64,000 nt of DNA from Arthrobacter sp. EpRS71 (lineage in GTDB: Bacteria > Actinomycetota > Actinomycetes > Actinomycetales > Micrococcaceae), in the NCBI RefSeq assembly GCF_001512285.1, contig NZ_LNUV01000003.1:99540-163539 (forward strand), read 5' to 3'. Both the position numbers and the translations under genes were made by a program. Position 1 is the stretch's first letter, and every line of letters starts with the position of its first letter. Shown here one piece after another: positions 38,700 to 47,068 of the stretch. The notes under the pieces were generated by a model, which ran no database searches, was not told the origin of the DNA, and saw only the letters and a list, made by a program, of their open reading frames with translations.

Positions 38700-39395
38700 T
38701 TGGCAGCGCAAGTGGTAGAGAACACGGCAGCCGTGCCGCAGGAAACCCGCCAGCCGTCAGCACACGATCTTGAGGTCCTGAGCCGCCAGTTGGGACGGCC
38801 GGTCCGGGACGTTGTGGAGATCCCGGCGAGGTGCGTCTGCGGCAACCCCTTGGTGGCGGCTACGGCTCCCAGGCTCAGCAACGGAACGCCTTTCCCCACA
38901 ACGTTCTACCTGACCCATCCCGTCATCACTTCCGCAGTGTCGCGGCTTGAAGCGGGCGGGATGATGAATGAGATGAATGAGCGGCTGACCGCCGACCATG
39001 AGCTCGCAGGCGCCTACCAGGGTGCGCATGATGCCTACCTGCAGGCCCGTAACGACATCGCTGGCCGCTCCGGCACCGGAGCGGTGCCGGAGATTGACGG
39101 CATCTCTGCGGGCGGAATGCCCACCCGCGTGAAGTGCCTCCATGTCTTGGTGGGTCACTCGTTGGCGGCCGGGCCGGGAGTCAACCCGCTGGGGGATGAA
39201 GCCCTGGCCGCCATCACCGAGTGGTGGACCAAGGACCGCTGCTATTGCGACGGCGCCTGGGACACTGCCGGCGAGGCTCCTTCCCGGGACTTGAGCCGCC
39301 ACGGCCCGCAAGGACTGCCGGACATCGTGGGCCGCCCCGCGCCGGTGCGGAAATCAAAGATTGAGTCCGACACCGAGCAGGAGGGCACCGCGTGA
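38700..39395 (+). CDS. DUF501 family protein
   Basis: A 231-aa conserved protein of unknown function. The DUF501 core is visible: LSRQLGRPVRDVVEIPARC near residue 28, PTTFYLTHP near 66 and RVKCLHVLVGHSLAAGPGVNP near 142, with Cys residues (ARCVCG, KCLH, RCYCDG) that could bind metal. The TTG at 38700 has AGGAAGG upstream. Its position between the divisome-type gene and ppx is conserved in actinobacteria, and it overlaps ppx by four bases, but its biochemical role is unknown. Confidence 0.88.
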   Translation: MAAQVVENTAAVPQETRQPSAHDLEVLSRQLGRPVRDVVEIPARCVCGNPLVAATAPRLSNGTPFPTTFYLTHPVITSAVSRLEAGGMMNEMNERLTADHELAGAYQGAHDAYLQARNDIAGRSGTGAVPEIDGISAGGMPTRVKCLHVLVGHSLAAGPGVNPLGDEALAAITEWWTKDRCYCDGAWDTAGEAPSRDLSRHGPQGLPDIVGRPAPVRKSKIESDTEQEGTA

Positions 39396-40360
39396 GCCGG
39401 GTGGCCGCCATTGACTGCGGAACCAATTCCATCCGCCTCCTCATCGCCGACGCCTCACCTGAGGCTTCAGCCCAGGGCGCAACGGGTCCTCTGACTGACG
39501 TCGTGCGGGAAATGCGTGTGGTGCGGCTTGGGCAGGGCGTTGATGCAACGGGTGAACTGGCCCCCGAGGCCTTGGAACGCACCTTCGCGGCGGCACGCGA
39601 CTATGCGGAACTGATCAAGGAACACGGCGCAGGGCGGATCCGCTTCGTGGCCACATCGGCCACCCGCGACGCCCGGAACCGCCAAGTCTTTGTGGACGGG
39701 ATCAGGGGCCTTCTCGGAGTGCAGCCGGAGGTGATCTCCGGCGACGAGGAAGCTGCCCTGTCCTTCGCCGGAGCAAGCAGCGTCCTGCCGGCGGAGGGGA
39801 ACAACCCGATTCTGGTGGTGGACCTTGGCGGCGGCAGCACCGAATTCGTGCTGGGCGACGCGCAGGGTGTTATTGCGGCACGCTCCGTTGACATTGGCTG
39901 CGTGCGGCTCACTGAACGGCACCTTCGCAACGATCCGCCTAGTGCCGCTCAAATCACCGCTGCAGAGGCCGACGTCGACGCCGCGCTTGATCTTGCCGCG
40001 CTGACGGTGCCGCTGGACCGCGCCACGGCTGTGGTGGGCGTTGCCGGTTCCATCACCACCATCACCGCGCACGCGCTGGGCCTGAGTGAATACCAACCCA
40101 ACCGCATCCACGGCGCTTCGCTGGACCTGGAAACCATCACCGATGCGTGCACCAGCCTGCTGGAAATGACGCGCGATGAACGGGCAGCCCTTCCGTACAT
40201 GCACCCGGGACGCGTGGACGTCATCGGAGCGGGAGCTTTGGTATGGCGCCGCATCCTGGGCCGTTTGGCTGCTGTCAGCAACGGGACCATCCGCGCAGCC
40301 GTCTCCAGCGAACACGACATCCTGGACGGCATCGCCCTGAGCATCCGGGACGGCCAATGA
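39392..40360 (+). CDS. Exopolyphosphatase / guanosine pentaphosphatase family
   Basis: A 322-aa ASKHA-fold phosphatase of the Ppx/GppA type acting on polyphosphate or pppGpp. It has AIDCGTNSIRLLIAD at the N-terminus, FVATSATRDARN near 87, the catalytic-Glu region SGDEEAALSF near 117 and VDLGGGSTEFVLGD near 145. It lacks the C-terminal HD domain of long Ppx, matching the short actinobacterial paralogues. GTG 39392 overlaps the DUF501 stop. Which substrate dominates cannot be told here. Confidence 0.92.
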   Translation: MSRVAAIDCGTNSIRLLIADASPEASAQGATGPLTDVVREMRVVRLGQGVDATGELAPEALERTFAAARDYAELIKEHGAGRIRFVATSATRDARNRQVFVDGIRGLLGVQPEVISGDEEAALSFAGASSVLPAEGNNPILVVDLGGGSTEFVLGDAQGVIAARSVDIGCVRLTERHLRNDPPSAAQITAAEADVDAALDLAALTVPLDRATAVVGVAGSITTITAHALGLSEYQPNRIHGASLDLETITDACTSLLEMTRDERAALPYMHPGRVDVIGAGALVWRRILGRLAAVSNGTIRAAVSSEHDILDGIALSIRDGQ

Positions 40361-41751
40361 CAGTGCGGCACCGACGCACCCTCTCCGCCGCGCTTGCCAC
40401 CATCCTGGCGGGCGGGACGCTGGCAGGTGCGCTGTTGTCGGCTCCGGCCGCGAACGCGGATGCGTGGCGGGACAAGGAGTACTGGCTCAAGGAGTCGGGA
40501 GTCACCAACGCCTGGCAGGTGTCCAAGGGTGCTGGAGTCAAGGTCGCCATCATCGATAGCGGTGTTGACGGAAGCCACCCGGACCTCAAGGGAGCGGTGG
40601 TGGGAGGGACGGATGTTTCTGGTGCCGGAGCCCCCAACGGGCAAAAGAGCATTGGCGCCAAGACCGAGCACGGCACGCTGGTGGCCACCATGCTGGCCGG
40701 GCGCGGCCACACCACGCCCACTCCGCCTCCGTCGCCGTCCGCATCTGCGTCAGCGGCTCCAACGCCGCCAACCACTCCGCCTGCCGGGGGACCGGACGGA
40801 ATCACGGGGGTTGCACCCGAAGCGGAGATCCTGGCCGTCTCAACCTGGCTCGGCTCGCCCAACCCGGCTGGAAAAACCGACCAGGAACAGATACCGGAGG
40901 CCGTGCGCTGGGCGGTTGATAACGGCGCCAAGGTCATCAACATTTCACTCGGGAGCACGTCGCCCGATTGGCCGCAGAGTTGGGACGCAGCGTTCCTTTA
41001 CGCGGAGCAAAAGGACGTAGTGATTGTTGCCGCCGCGGGAAACCGGGTGGGTGGCAACGTCCAGGTTGGAGCCCCCGCAACCATTCCCGGCGTGCTCACG
41101 GTAGCCGGCCTCGACGGCGAGGGGCGTGCCAGCGTCGATTCTTCATCCCAGGGCATCAGCATTGGAGTGGCAGCCCCGGCGGAGAACCTGGTGGGTGGCA
41201 TCCCGGGAGGCTCTTATGCCGAATGGGCAGGAACGTCCGGAGCAGCGCCCATCGTTTCGGGTGTGGCCGCACTCATCCGTTCCAAGTGGCCGGAGATGAG
41301 CGCCACCCAGGTCATCAACAGGATTGTGAGCACCGCCAAGGATGCTGGCGCTCCGGGCAAAGACCCGATTTATGGTTACGGCATCCTCAACGCTGAGGCA
41401 GCGTTGAAGAATGACGTGCCCGCCACGAGCACCAACCCTTTGGGTTCCATTGCAGACTGGATCCGCGTCCACCGCCGCGGCGACTTCAGCGAGCCCTCGC
41501 AGGCGCCGGTGGCAAGTCCTACAAGCGTTGCCCCCACGCTTGTTGATCCGACCGTCCCTGTTGCGAAGACGCCGGCCACCGTGGACGAGGCCCTTCCAGC
41601 CGCCGTCGTCCTTGGCTTTGGCGCCCTGTTTGTTGCCTTGATAGCGGGTGCGGCCATTCAGTTGAGAAGGGTTTCAAAGAACCAGCCCGCCGTGCCCGAA
41701 GAGCCCGAAACCGGCGCCCTTGTGAAGGTGGATCCTCCCGCCCGGACGTAG
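40357..41751 (+). CDS. Membrane-anchored subtilisin-like serine protease (mycosin-like)
   Basis: A 464-aa S8 protease with an N-terminal signal peptide (cleavage near ANADA, residue 35), catalytic Asp67 (IIDSGVDGSHPD), His105 (EHGTLVA), oxyanion Asn229 (AAGN) and Ser294 (GTSGAAP), and a C-terminal transmembrane helix near 425-445, so the domain faces outward on the cell membrane. A Pro/Ser/Ala-rich stretch (about 119-147) is inserted just after the His motif. The layout matches mycosins of ESX systems, but no ESX gene is in the window. ATG 40357 overlaps the ppx stop. Confidence 0.9.
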   Translation: MTVRHRRTLSAALATILAGGTLAGALLSAPAANADAWRDKEYWLKESGVTNAWQVSKGAGVKVAIIDSGVDGSHPDLKGAVVGGTDVSGAGAPNGQKSIGAKTEHGTLVATMLAGRGHTTPTPPPSPSASASAAPTPPTTPPAGGPDGITGVAPEAEILAVSTWLGSPNPAGKTDQEQIPEAVRWAVDNGAKVINISLGSTSPDWPQSWDAAFLYAEQKDVVIVAAAGNRVGGNVQVGAPATIPGVLTVAGLDGEGRASVDSSSQGISIGVAAPAENLVGGIPGGSYAEWAGTSGAAPIVSGVAALIRSKWPEMSATQVINRIVSTAKDAGAPGKDPIYGYGILNAEAALKNDVPATSTNPLGSIADWIRVHRRGDFSEPSQAPVASPTSVAPTLVDPTVPVAKTPATVDEALPAAVVLGFGALFVALIAGAAIQLRRVSKNQPAVPEEPETGALVKVDPPART

Positions 41752-41789
41752 TTAGTGAAGATTTTCACAAAGTACGGTACTCTGGAGTT

Positions 41790-43250
41790 ATGGCAACCAC
41801 CCCTGAGCTCATTGACCGTCCCCGGGTTCTCGTCGTCGGCGGCGGCTACGTCGGCCTCTACGTAGCCCTCAAATTGCAGAAGAAGATCGCGAATGCAGGT
41901 GGCATCGTCACCGTCGTGGATCCACTGCCGTACATGACTTACCAGCCCTTCCTTCCGGAAGTTGCCGGCGGCAACATCGAGGCACGCCACGCCGTCGTCT
42001 CCCACCGTCAGCACCTCAAGCAGACTGAGCTCATCCAGGGCCGCGTCACCAGCATCGACCACGCAAACCGCACCGCGGTGATCGCTCCGTCCGATGGCGG
42101 CGAGAACTTCGAGATCCCGTACTTCGACGTCGTGATCGCAGCTGGCGCCATCACCCGTACCTTCCCCATCAAGGGCCTCGCGGACAAGGGCATTGGCCTG
42201 AAGACCATCGAGGAAGCCGTTGCACTGCGCAACAAGGTGCTGGAGCGCATCGAATCCGCTTCCACCATGACTGACCCCGCAGAACGCGCCAAGGCACTGA
42301 CCTTCGTTGTTGTCGGTGGCGGTTTTGCCGGCATCGAATGCCTCACCGAAATGGAAGACCTCGCCCGTGCAGCTGTGCGGAACAACCCGCGCATCCGCCA
42401 GGAAGAAGTCCGCTTCATCCTGGTCGAGGCCATGGGCCGCATCATGCCCGAGGTCACCGCTTCGCAGGCAGAGTGGGTTGTGGAGCACCTCCGCAGCCGC
42501 GGCATCGAAGTACTCCTGAACACTTCCCTGGACAGCGCCGAGGGCAACCTCAAGCTGATCAACCTCCCGGACAAGACCTCCGCCGGCGAAGTTGAAGCAG
42601 ACACCTTGGTATGGGCTGCCGGCGTGCAGGCCAACCCGATGATCCGCTCCACGGACTTCCCGCTGGAACCGCGTGGCCGCGTTCGCGTCCTCCCGGACCT
42701 CCGCATCGCAGGCGACGAAGGCATTGTGGAGAACGCCTGGGCAGCCGGCGACATCGCCGCTGTTCCGGACCTCACGGGCAAGGGCCTGCCGGACGGCACC
42801 TGTGTCCCCAACGCCCAGCACGCACTGCGTCAGGCCAAGAAGCTCGCGAAGAACCTCTGGGCCTCCCGCTGGGACAAGCCGCTGCACGACTACAAGCACA
42901 AGAACCTCGGTGCTGTTGCCGGCTTCGGCGAGTGGAAGGGCGTTGCCAACATCAACCTGCTCGGCCGCATCGGCCTCAAGGGCGGCCTCGCCTGGCTGGC
43001 ACACCGTGGTTACCACGGCATGGCCATGCCCACGGTGGAGCGCAAGTTCCGTGTGGTCTTCGGCTGGATCCTGGCCTTCTTCGCTGGTCGCGACACCACG
43101 CAGCTGATGGACCTGGACAACCCGCGCGGTGCCTTCGTGGCTGCGGCCACTCCGGCTCCCAAGCCCGCTGCCGCTCCGGCTCCAGCTCCGGTGGAAGCCA
43201 AGCCGGCTGCTGAGGACGTCAAGACTCCGGTTACTGCTGACGCCAAGTAG
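41790..43250 (+). CDS. ndh: Type II NADH dehydrogenase
   Basis: A 486-aa peripheral flavoprotein that passes electrons from NADH to quinone without pumping protons. Two Rossmann motifs are clear: FAD VVGGGYVGLYVALKLQ near residue 15 and NADH VVVGGGFAGIECL near 172. VWAAGVQANP, WAAGDIAAVPD and the quinone-site region VPNAQHALRQAKKLAKN follow. The C-terminal amphipathic segment binds the membrane and is followed by an Ala/Pro-rich tail of about 40 residues (PAPKPAAAPAPAP) with no counterpart in short NDH-2. Confidence 0.94.
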   Translation: MATTPELIDRPRVLVVGGGYVGLYVALKLQKKIANAGGIVTVVDPLPYMTYQPFLPEVAGGNIEARHAVVSHRQHLKQTELIQGRVTSIDHANRTAVIAPSDGGENFEIPYFDVVIAAGAITRTFPIKGLADKGIGLKTIEEAVALRNKVLERIESASTMTDPAERAKALTFVVVGGGFAGIECLTEMEDLARAAVRNNPRIRQEEVRFILVEAMGRIMPEVTASQAEWVVEHLRSRGIEVLLNTSLDSAEGNLKLINLPDKTSAGEVEADTLVWAAGVQANPMIRSTDFPLEPRGRVRVLPDLRIAGDEGIVENAWAAGDIAAVPDLTGKGLPDGTCVPNAQHALRQAKKLAKNLWASRWDKPLHDYKHKNLGAVAGFGEWKGVANINLLGRIGLKGGLAWLAHRGYHGMAMPTVERKFRVVFGWILAFFAGRDTTQLMDLDNPRGAFVAAATPAPKPAAAPAPAPVEAKPAAEDVKTPVTADAK

Positions 43251-43258
43251 TACACGTA

Positions 43259-43302
43259 CGACGGCGGCCGTCCCCTTGAGGGGATGGCCGCCGTCGGCGT
43301 TT
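43259..43302 (+). terminator. Terminator after ndh
   Basis: Arms CGACGGCGGCCGTCCCC (43259-43275) and GGGGATGGCCGCCGTCG (43280-43296) with a 4-base loop, followed by GCGTTT. Confidence 0.88.
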
Positions 43303-43355
43303 AACCGTCTGCGTTGTCAGGAGCGCCGCTCCACTGCTGCCCCTAGACTGGCCTC

Positions 43356-44276
43356 ATGTCCGGTGAAACCGATCTGAAAACCCTTTTGGAGTCCCTTCAT
43401 CCCGTAGCCCGCGACGGCGACTATGTGTATGCCCTGTGGCCGCACGGCCGGCCGTTGGAGGGCAGCATCGAAGCGGCTGTTCGGGAGGCTGAGGGCCTGA
43501 CGGTTGTCCTTCGCCGTGATGAAGCAGACTCTTTGGGCCTGAGCTACGACTTTGTGGCTACCTGGATCACGTTGCAGGTCCATTCCGCTTTGGAGGCCGT
43601 GGGCTTGACCGCAGCCGTCAGCGCTGCACTGACGCACGCGGGAATCAGTTGCAACGTCCTTGCCGGTTTCCATCACGATCACCTCCTGGTGCCAACGGCA
43701 GACGCCGGCCGGGCCATGGATGTGCTGCGGCTTCTGGTGCGCGGCGTGGTCCTGCGCTCCGAACGGCCCGAGGACCGGGAGGAGATCCTGGAGCTCACGG
43801 CCCGGGCGTTCTCCATCTCACCGGTGGCCGGTGAGCCGGTTGAGGGCACGCCGATTGAAGTTGGGTTGCTGCGGGAGCTTTTTGAGTGCAGCGAGTACCT
43901 TCCGGAGTTCAGCATCGTTGCCGAGATCGGAGGCGACATAGTGGGCCATGCCATCAGTACCCGCGGCTGGGTGGGGGAGTTGGAGCTCATTGCCTTGGGG
44001 CCTATCGGCGTTCTTCCACCATTCCAGCGACGCGGCGTCGGCTCTGCCCTCATGCGTGAAACTGCCGCCCGCGCCACTGCGGCGGGTGAGCCCGGGATTG
44101 CTTTGCTCGGCAGCCCGCTCTATTACCCTCGATTTGGGTACGTGCCGGCCACGTCTGTCGGGGTCCAGCCCCCTGAAGCGGCTTGGGGCGAACACTTCCA
44201 GCTGCTCACCCTGCCGGGATGGCCCGACGACGTCCGTGGCACCTTCCGCTACGCCGGTCCCTTCAACCGGCTCTAG
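43356..44276 (+). CDS. ACT-domain (DUF2241) / GNAT acetyltransferase fusion
   Basis: A 306-aa protein with two parts. Residues 1-130 match the ACT-like DUF2241/COG3602 pattern (LKTLLESLHPVARDGDYVYA, AVREAEGLTVVL, ATWITLQVHSALEAVGLTAA, HHDHLLVP). Residues 131-306 are a GNAT N-acetyltransferase with motif A PPFQRRGVGSALMRE near 228 and the YYPRFGYVPA segment near 254. DUF2241 domains resemble amino-acid-sensing ACT modules, so a regulated acetyltransferase is a fair inference, but neither ligand nor acceptor is known. It lies between ndh and the tRNA gene. Confidence 0.87.
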   Translation: MSGETDLKTLLESLHPVARDGDYVYALWPHGRPLEGSIEAAVREAEGLTVVLRRDEADSLGLSYDFVATWITLQVHSALEAVGLTAAVSAALTHAGISCNVLAGFHHDHLLVPTADAGRAMDVLRLLVRGVVLRSERPEDREEILELTARAFSISPVAGEPVEGTPIEVGLLRELFECSEYLPEFSIVAEIGGDIVGHAISTRGWVGELELIALGPIGVLPPFQRRGVGSALMRETAARATAAGEPGIALLGSPLYYPRFGYVPATSVGVQPPEAAWGEHFQLLTLPGWPDDVRGTFRYAGPFNRL

Positions 44277-44297
44277 CTGGGATACCATGGTCCGGGC

Positions 44298-44371
44298 GCC
44301 CCAGTAGCCCAATTGGCAGAGGCAGCGGACTTAAAATCCGCGTGTTGTGGGTTCGAGTCCCACCTGGGGCA
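44298..44371 (+). tRNA. tRNA-Leu (anticodon UAA) with short variable region
   Basis: A 74-nt cloverleaf: acceptor GCCCCAG/CTGGGGC, anticodon stem GCGGA/TCCGC with loop CTTAAAA (anticodon at 44332-44334), T-arm GTGGG-TTCGAGT-CCCAC and discriminator A. No CCA is encoded. The variable region has only five bases (GTGTT, 44342-44346), whereas tRNA-Leu is normally class II with a long arm. A TACCAT -10-like box lies nine bases upstream. Identity follows from the anticodon, which reads UUA. Confidence 0.9.
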
Positions 44372-44479
44372 CAAAGGCAAGGTGAGAGCTCTTTCTCCCT
44401 TCCAGTGCACACTTCTTCTCTTCAGTGACTTTTCCCAGCGAGTTCGTAGATTCCCCACAGGCAACGAGTGTTATAGGGA

Positions 44480-44495
44480 TGTGACCTGAATCACT
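44480..44495. promoter_or_regulatory. CRP/GlxR-like site before livK
   Basis: TGTGACCTGAATCACT fits the consensus TGTGA-N6-TCACA at nine of ten fixed positions. It lies 100 bases before the binding-protein start. Confidence 0.6.
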
Positions 44496-44594
44496 TATGT
44501 TCGCGGGGCAATTGCACTAGTTTGAGTCTTAATCAGGAACACCTGAGTAATCGCATCAAAGGCAGTTCGCACCTTTCGATCGAGGAGACAACGA

Positions 44595-45950
44595 ATGTTT
44601 GATCTTTCCCCAGCGGCGCCCCGAGCCGCCAAGCTAACAGCGCTTGGCATTGGGGTCGCTCTCTTGGCCACAGCTTGTGGTGGGTCTTCGACTCCTACCC
44701 AGACTGGGTCTTCATCCGCCGCCGCGGCAGGTATCGCCTGCCCTGCACCGAGCGCCGGGGCGGGAGCCGGCAACAGCCAGGCTGCCACCAACACGGGACC
44801 AGTACCTCCCTCGACCACCACCACGGCTACGCCGCTTAAGCTTGGATCGCTCCTGCCGACAACGGGGTCGCTGGCGTTCCTCGGCCCGCCCGAAATTGCC
44901 GGCGTCAACCTCGGCATCAAGGAAGTCAACGACGCCGGCGGCGTGCTGGGTGCACCGGTGGAAGTGACCCACCGCGACTCCGGCGACACCAAGACCGACA
45001 TCGCCACGCAGTCCACCACTGCCCTGCTGGGCCAGGGCGTGAGCGCCGTCATCGGTGCGGCCTCGTCCGGTGTTTCCAAGACGGTCATCAACCAGATCAC
45101 CGGCGCCGGTGTCATCCACTTCTCCCCGGCAAACACCTCTCCTGACTTCACCACGTGGGATGACAAGGGCCTCTACTGGCGCACCGCACCCTCGGATGTC
45201 CTGCAGGGCAAGGTTCTTGGCAACTACATGGCTACCTGTGGCGCCCAGACCGTTGGCATGATCGTTCTTAACGACGCCTACGGAACCGGCCTGCAGAAGA
45301 ACGTCAAGGAAGCCTTCGAGGCAGCTGGCGGCAAGGTTGTTGCTGAAGAACTCTTCAACGAGGGTGATTCGCAGTTCAGCAGCCAGGTGGACAAGGTCCT
45401 GGCAGCAAAGCCGGATGCGATCGCCCTGATCACCTTCGACCAAGCCAAGAGCATCGTCCCCCTGATGACCGGCAAGGGCGTCAAGCCCACGCAGCTGTTC
45501 ATGGTTGACGGCAACACCTCGGATTACAGCAAGGACTTCCAGGCAGGCACCATGAAGGGCGCGCAGGGAACCATCCCCGGCACGTTCGCCAAGGACGCCT
45601 TCAAGCAGAAGCTCCTCGCGATCGATCCCGCACTGAAGGATTACAGCTACGCAGGCGAGTCCTACGACGCCGTAAACCTGATCTCGCTTGCCGCTGAGGC
45701 AGCAAAGAGCACCAAGGGCACAGACATTGCAGCCAAGCTCAAGGAAGTCTCTGAAGGCGGCGAGAAGTGCACCGACTTCCCGTCCTGCGTCACCCTGCTC
45801 CGCGAGGGCAAGGATATTGACTACGACGGCCAGTCCGGTCCTGTAACGTTCTCCGATGCCGGTGACCCCACCGAGGCATACATCGGCATCTACGAGTACC
45901 AGGATGACAACACTTACAAGCCGGTCCGCGAAGAGTTCGGCAAGCTCTAA
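44595..45950 (+). CDS. livK: Branched-chain amino-acid ABC transporter substrate-binding lipoprotein
   Basis: A 451-aa periplasmic-binding-fold lipoprotein (Peripla_BP_6/LivK type). The signal peptide ends at lipobox LLATAC near residue 28, and a Ser/Ala/Thr-rich linker of about 50 residues leads to LKLGSLLPTTGSLAFLGPPE, the LivK opening, with the VSAVIGAASSG ligand-loop segment near 160. A Cys pair (ECKCTDF-like KCTDFPSCV near 395) may form a disulfide. The permease and ATPase genes lie about 1 kb away on the opposite strand, beyond a lipid-kinase gene; a CRP-like site precedes each part. Confidence 0.9.
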   Translation: MFDLSPAAPRAAKLTALGIGVALLATACGGSSTPTQTGSSSAAAAGIACPAPSAGAGAGNSQAATNTGPVPPSTTTTATPLKLGSLLPTTGSLAFLGPPEIAGVNLGIKEVNDAGGVLGAPVEVTHRDSGDTKTDIATQSTTALLGQGVSAVIGAASSGVSKTVINQITGAGVIHFSPANTSPDFTTWDDKGLYWRTAPSDVLQGKVLGNYMATCGAQTVGMIVLNDAYGTGLQKNVKEAFEAAGGKVVAEELFNEGDSQFSSQVDKVLAAKPDAIALITFDQAKSIVPLMTGKGVKPTQLFMVDGNTSDYSKDFQAGTMKGAQGTIPGTFAKDAFKQKLLAIDPALKDYSYAGESYDAVNLISLAAEAAKSTKGTDIAAKLKEVSEGGEKCTDFPSCVTLLREGKDIDYDGQSGPVTFSDAGDPTEAYIGIYEYQDDNTYKPVREEFGKL

Positions 45951-45978
45951 GCCAAACGCCAGCTGGACCGCAGTTAAC

Positions 45979-46013
45979 AACGGGTCCCCTTCCCGCAAGG
46001 AAGGGGACCCGTT
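45979..46013 (+). terminator. Terminator after livK
   Basis: Perfect 15-bp arms AACGGGTCCCCTTCC (45979-45993) and GGAAGGGGACCCGTT (45999-46013) with a 5-base loop, ending TTCTG. Confidence 0.88.
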
Positions 46014-46072
46014 CTGCGTCCACAGCATGACGTCCAAAGCCATTACACAGGCGGTACACCTACCATGTCCTC

Positions 46073-47011
46073 ATGAAGCTAACCCGGGAAGCCCGCTCCA
46101 TCGCGGTGGTCATCAACACCGGTTCACGTAAAGGCGCCGCAGCCCGAAAGCTCGTGACCCAGAGTCTGGAAGAGGCGCAGCTCCCGGTCTCCGCCGTGTA
46201 TACGGTGGATGGAGGGGGAGACCTCGGCCGTACCCTGGAGCTGGCGGTTACCGACGGGCACGATCTTGTGCTGGTGGGGGGAGGCGACGGAACGGTTGCC
46301 TCCGCAGCCGGGCTCGTGGCCGGTACCGACGTCGTCCTGGGTGTCCTTCCGCTGGGCACCGCCAATGACCTTGCCAGGACCCTGGAGATCCCCCAGGACC
46401 TGAGCGGCGCTTGCGCTGCCTTCGCGGAGGGAAAAGTGGTGGACATCGACCTCGGACGGGCCAACGGCCAGCCGTTCCTGAATGTGGCTTCAGCCGGCCT
46501 CTCCGTGGCAGTCACGGAGGCGCTCAGCCCGCGCCTTAAGCGTCTCATAGGCCCCTTGGCATACGGTGTGGCTACTCTGCGCTCCTACGCCAAGCACAGG
46601 CCATTCCACGCCCGCCTTGAGTTCCCGGAGGGGGACCATGAGCCCGTGGAGCTGGAGGACCTGCTTCAAGTGGCAGTTGGGAACGGACGATACTACGGCG
46701 GCGGCAACGCGGTCTCTCCCACAGCGGGGATTGACGATCACACCCTGGACATTTATGCGATCCTGGCTGCACCGCTGCGGGAGCAGGCCAAGATCGCCCG
46801 TTCGCTGAAAAATGGCAAATTTGTGGAAAACGAGCGTGTTTACCACCTCACCAGCCGGAGCGTCAGGCTGGTGACCACTCCGCCGCTGCCGGTAAACCTC
46901 GACGGCGAAATCGCAACCAGCACGCCCACGGACTTCACTGTTGAGCGAAATGCGGTGCATGTGGTGGTGCCGGAGAACAGCACTAGCGCGACGTTCGAGG
47001 GACGCAGCTGA
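46073..47011 (+). CDS. Diacylglycerol/lipid kinase (YegS/DagK-like)
   Basis: A 312-aa lipid kinase of the diacylglycerol/sphingosine kinase fold that phosphorylates a lipid alcohol. The nucleotide motif GGGDGTVASAAGLV lies near residue 67, the PLGTANDLARTL motif near 98 and GRYYGGGNAVSPTAGIDD near 205 closes the active site. It stands alone between livK and the convergent liv operon and shares a bidirectional terminator with livF. Confidence 0.9.
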   Translation: MKLTREARSIAVVINTGSRKGAAARKLVTQSLEEAQLPVSAVYTVDGGGDLGRTLELAVTDGHDLVLVGGGDGTVASAAGLVAGTDVVLGVLPLGTANDLARTLEIPQDLSGACAAFAEGKVVDIDLGRANGQPFLNVASAGLSVAVTEALSPRLKRLIGPLAYGVATLRSYAKHRPFHARLEFPEGDHEPVELEDLLQVAVGNGRYYGGGNAVSPTAGIDDHTLDIYAILAAPLREQAKIARSLKNGKFVENERVYHLTSRSVRLVTTPPLPVNLDGEIATSTPTDFTVERNAVHVVVPENSTSATFEGRS

Positions 47012-47018
47012 AAACAGC

Positions 47019-47055
47019 GAAGGCCTGGTTCCGGCGACACCGGAACCAGGCCTTC
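47019..47055. terminator. Bidirectional terminator, lipid kinase / livF
   Basis: Perfect 16-bp arms GAAGGCCTGGTTCCGG and CCGGAACCAGGCCTTC around a 5-base loop between two convergent stops. Confidence 0.88.
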
Positions 47056-47068
47056 GTGACCGACGTCG

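Noticed and set aside
40357..41751. Evidence of a type VII (ESX) secretion locus
   Set aside because: Only a mycosin-like protease is present; there is no EccB, EccC, EccD or WXG100 gene nearby.
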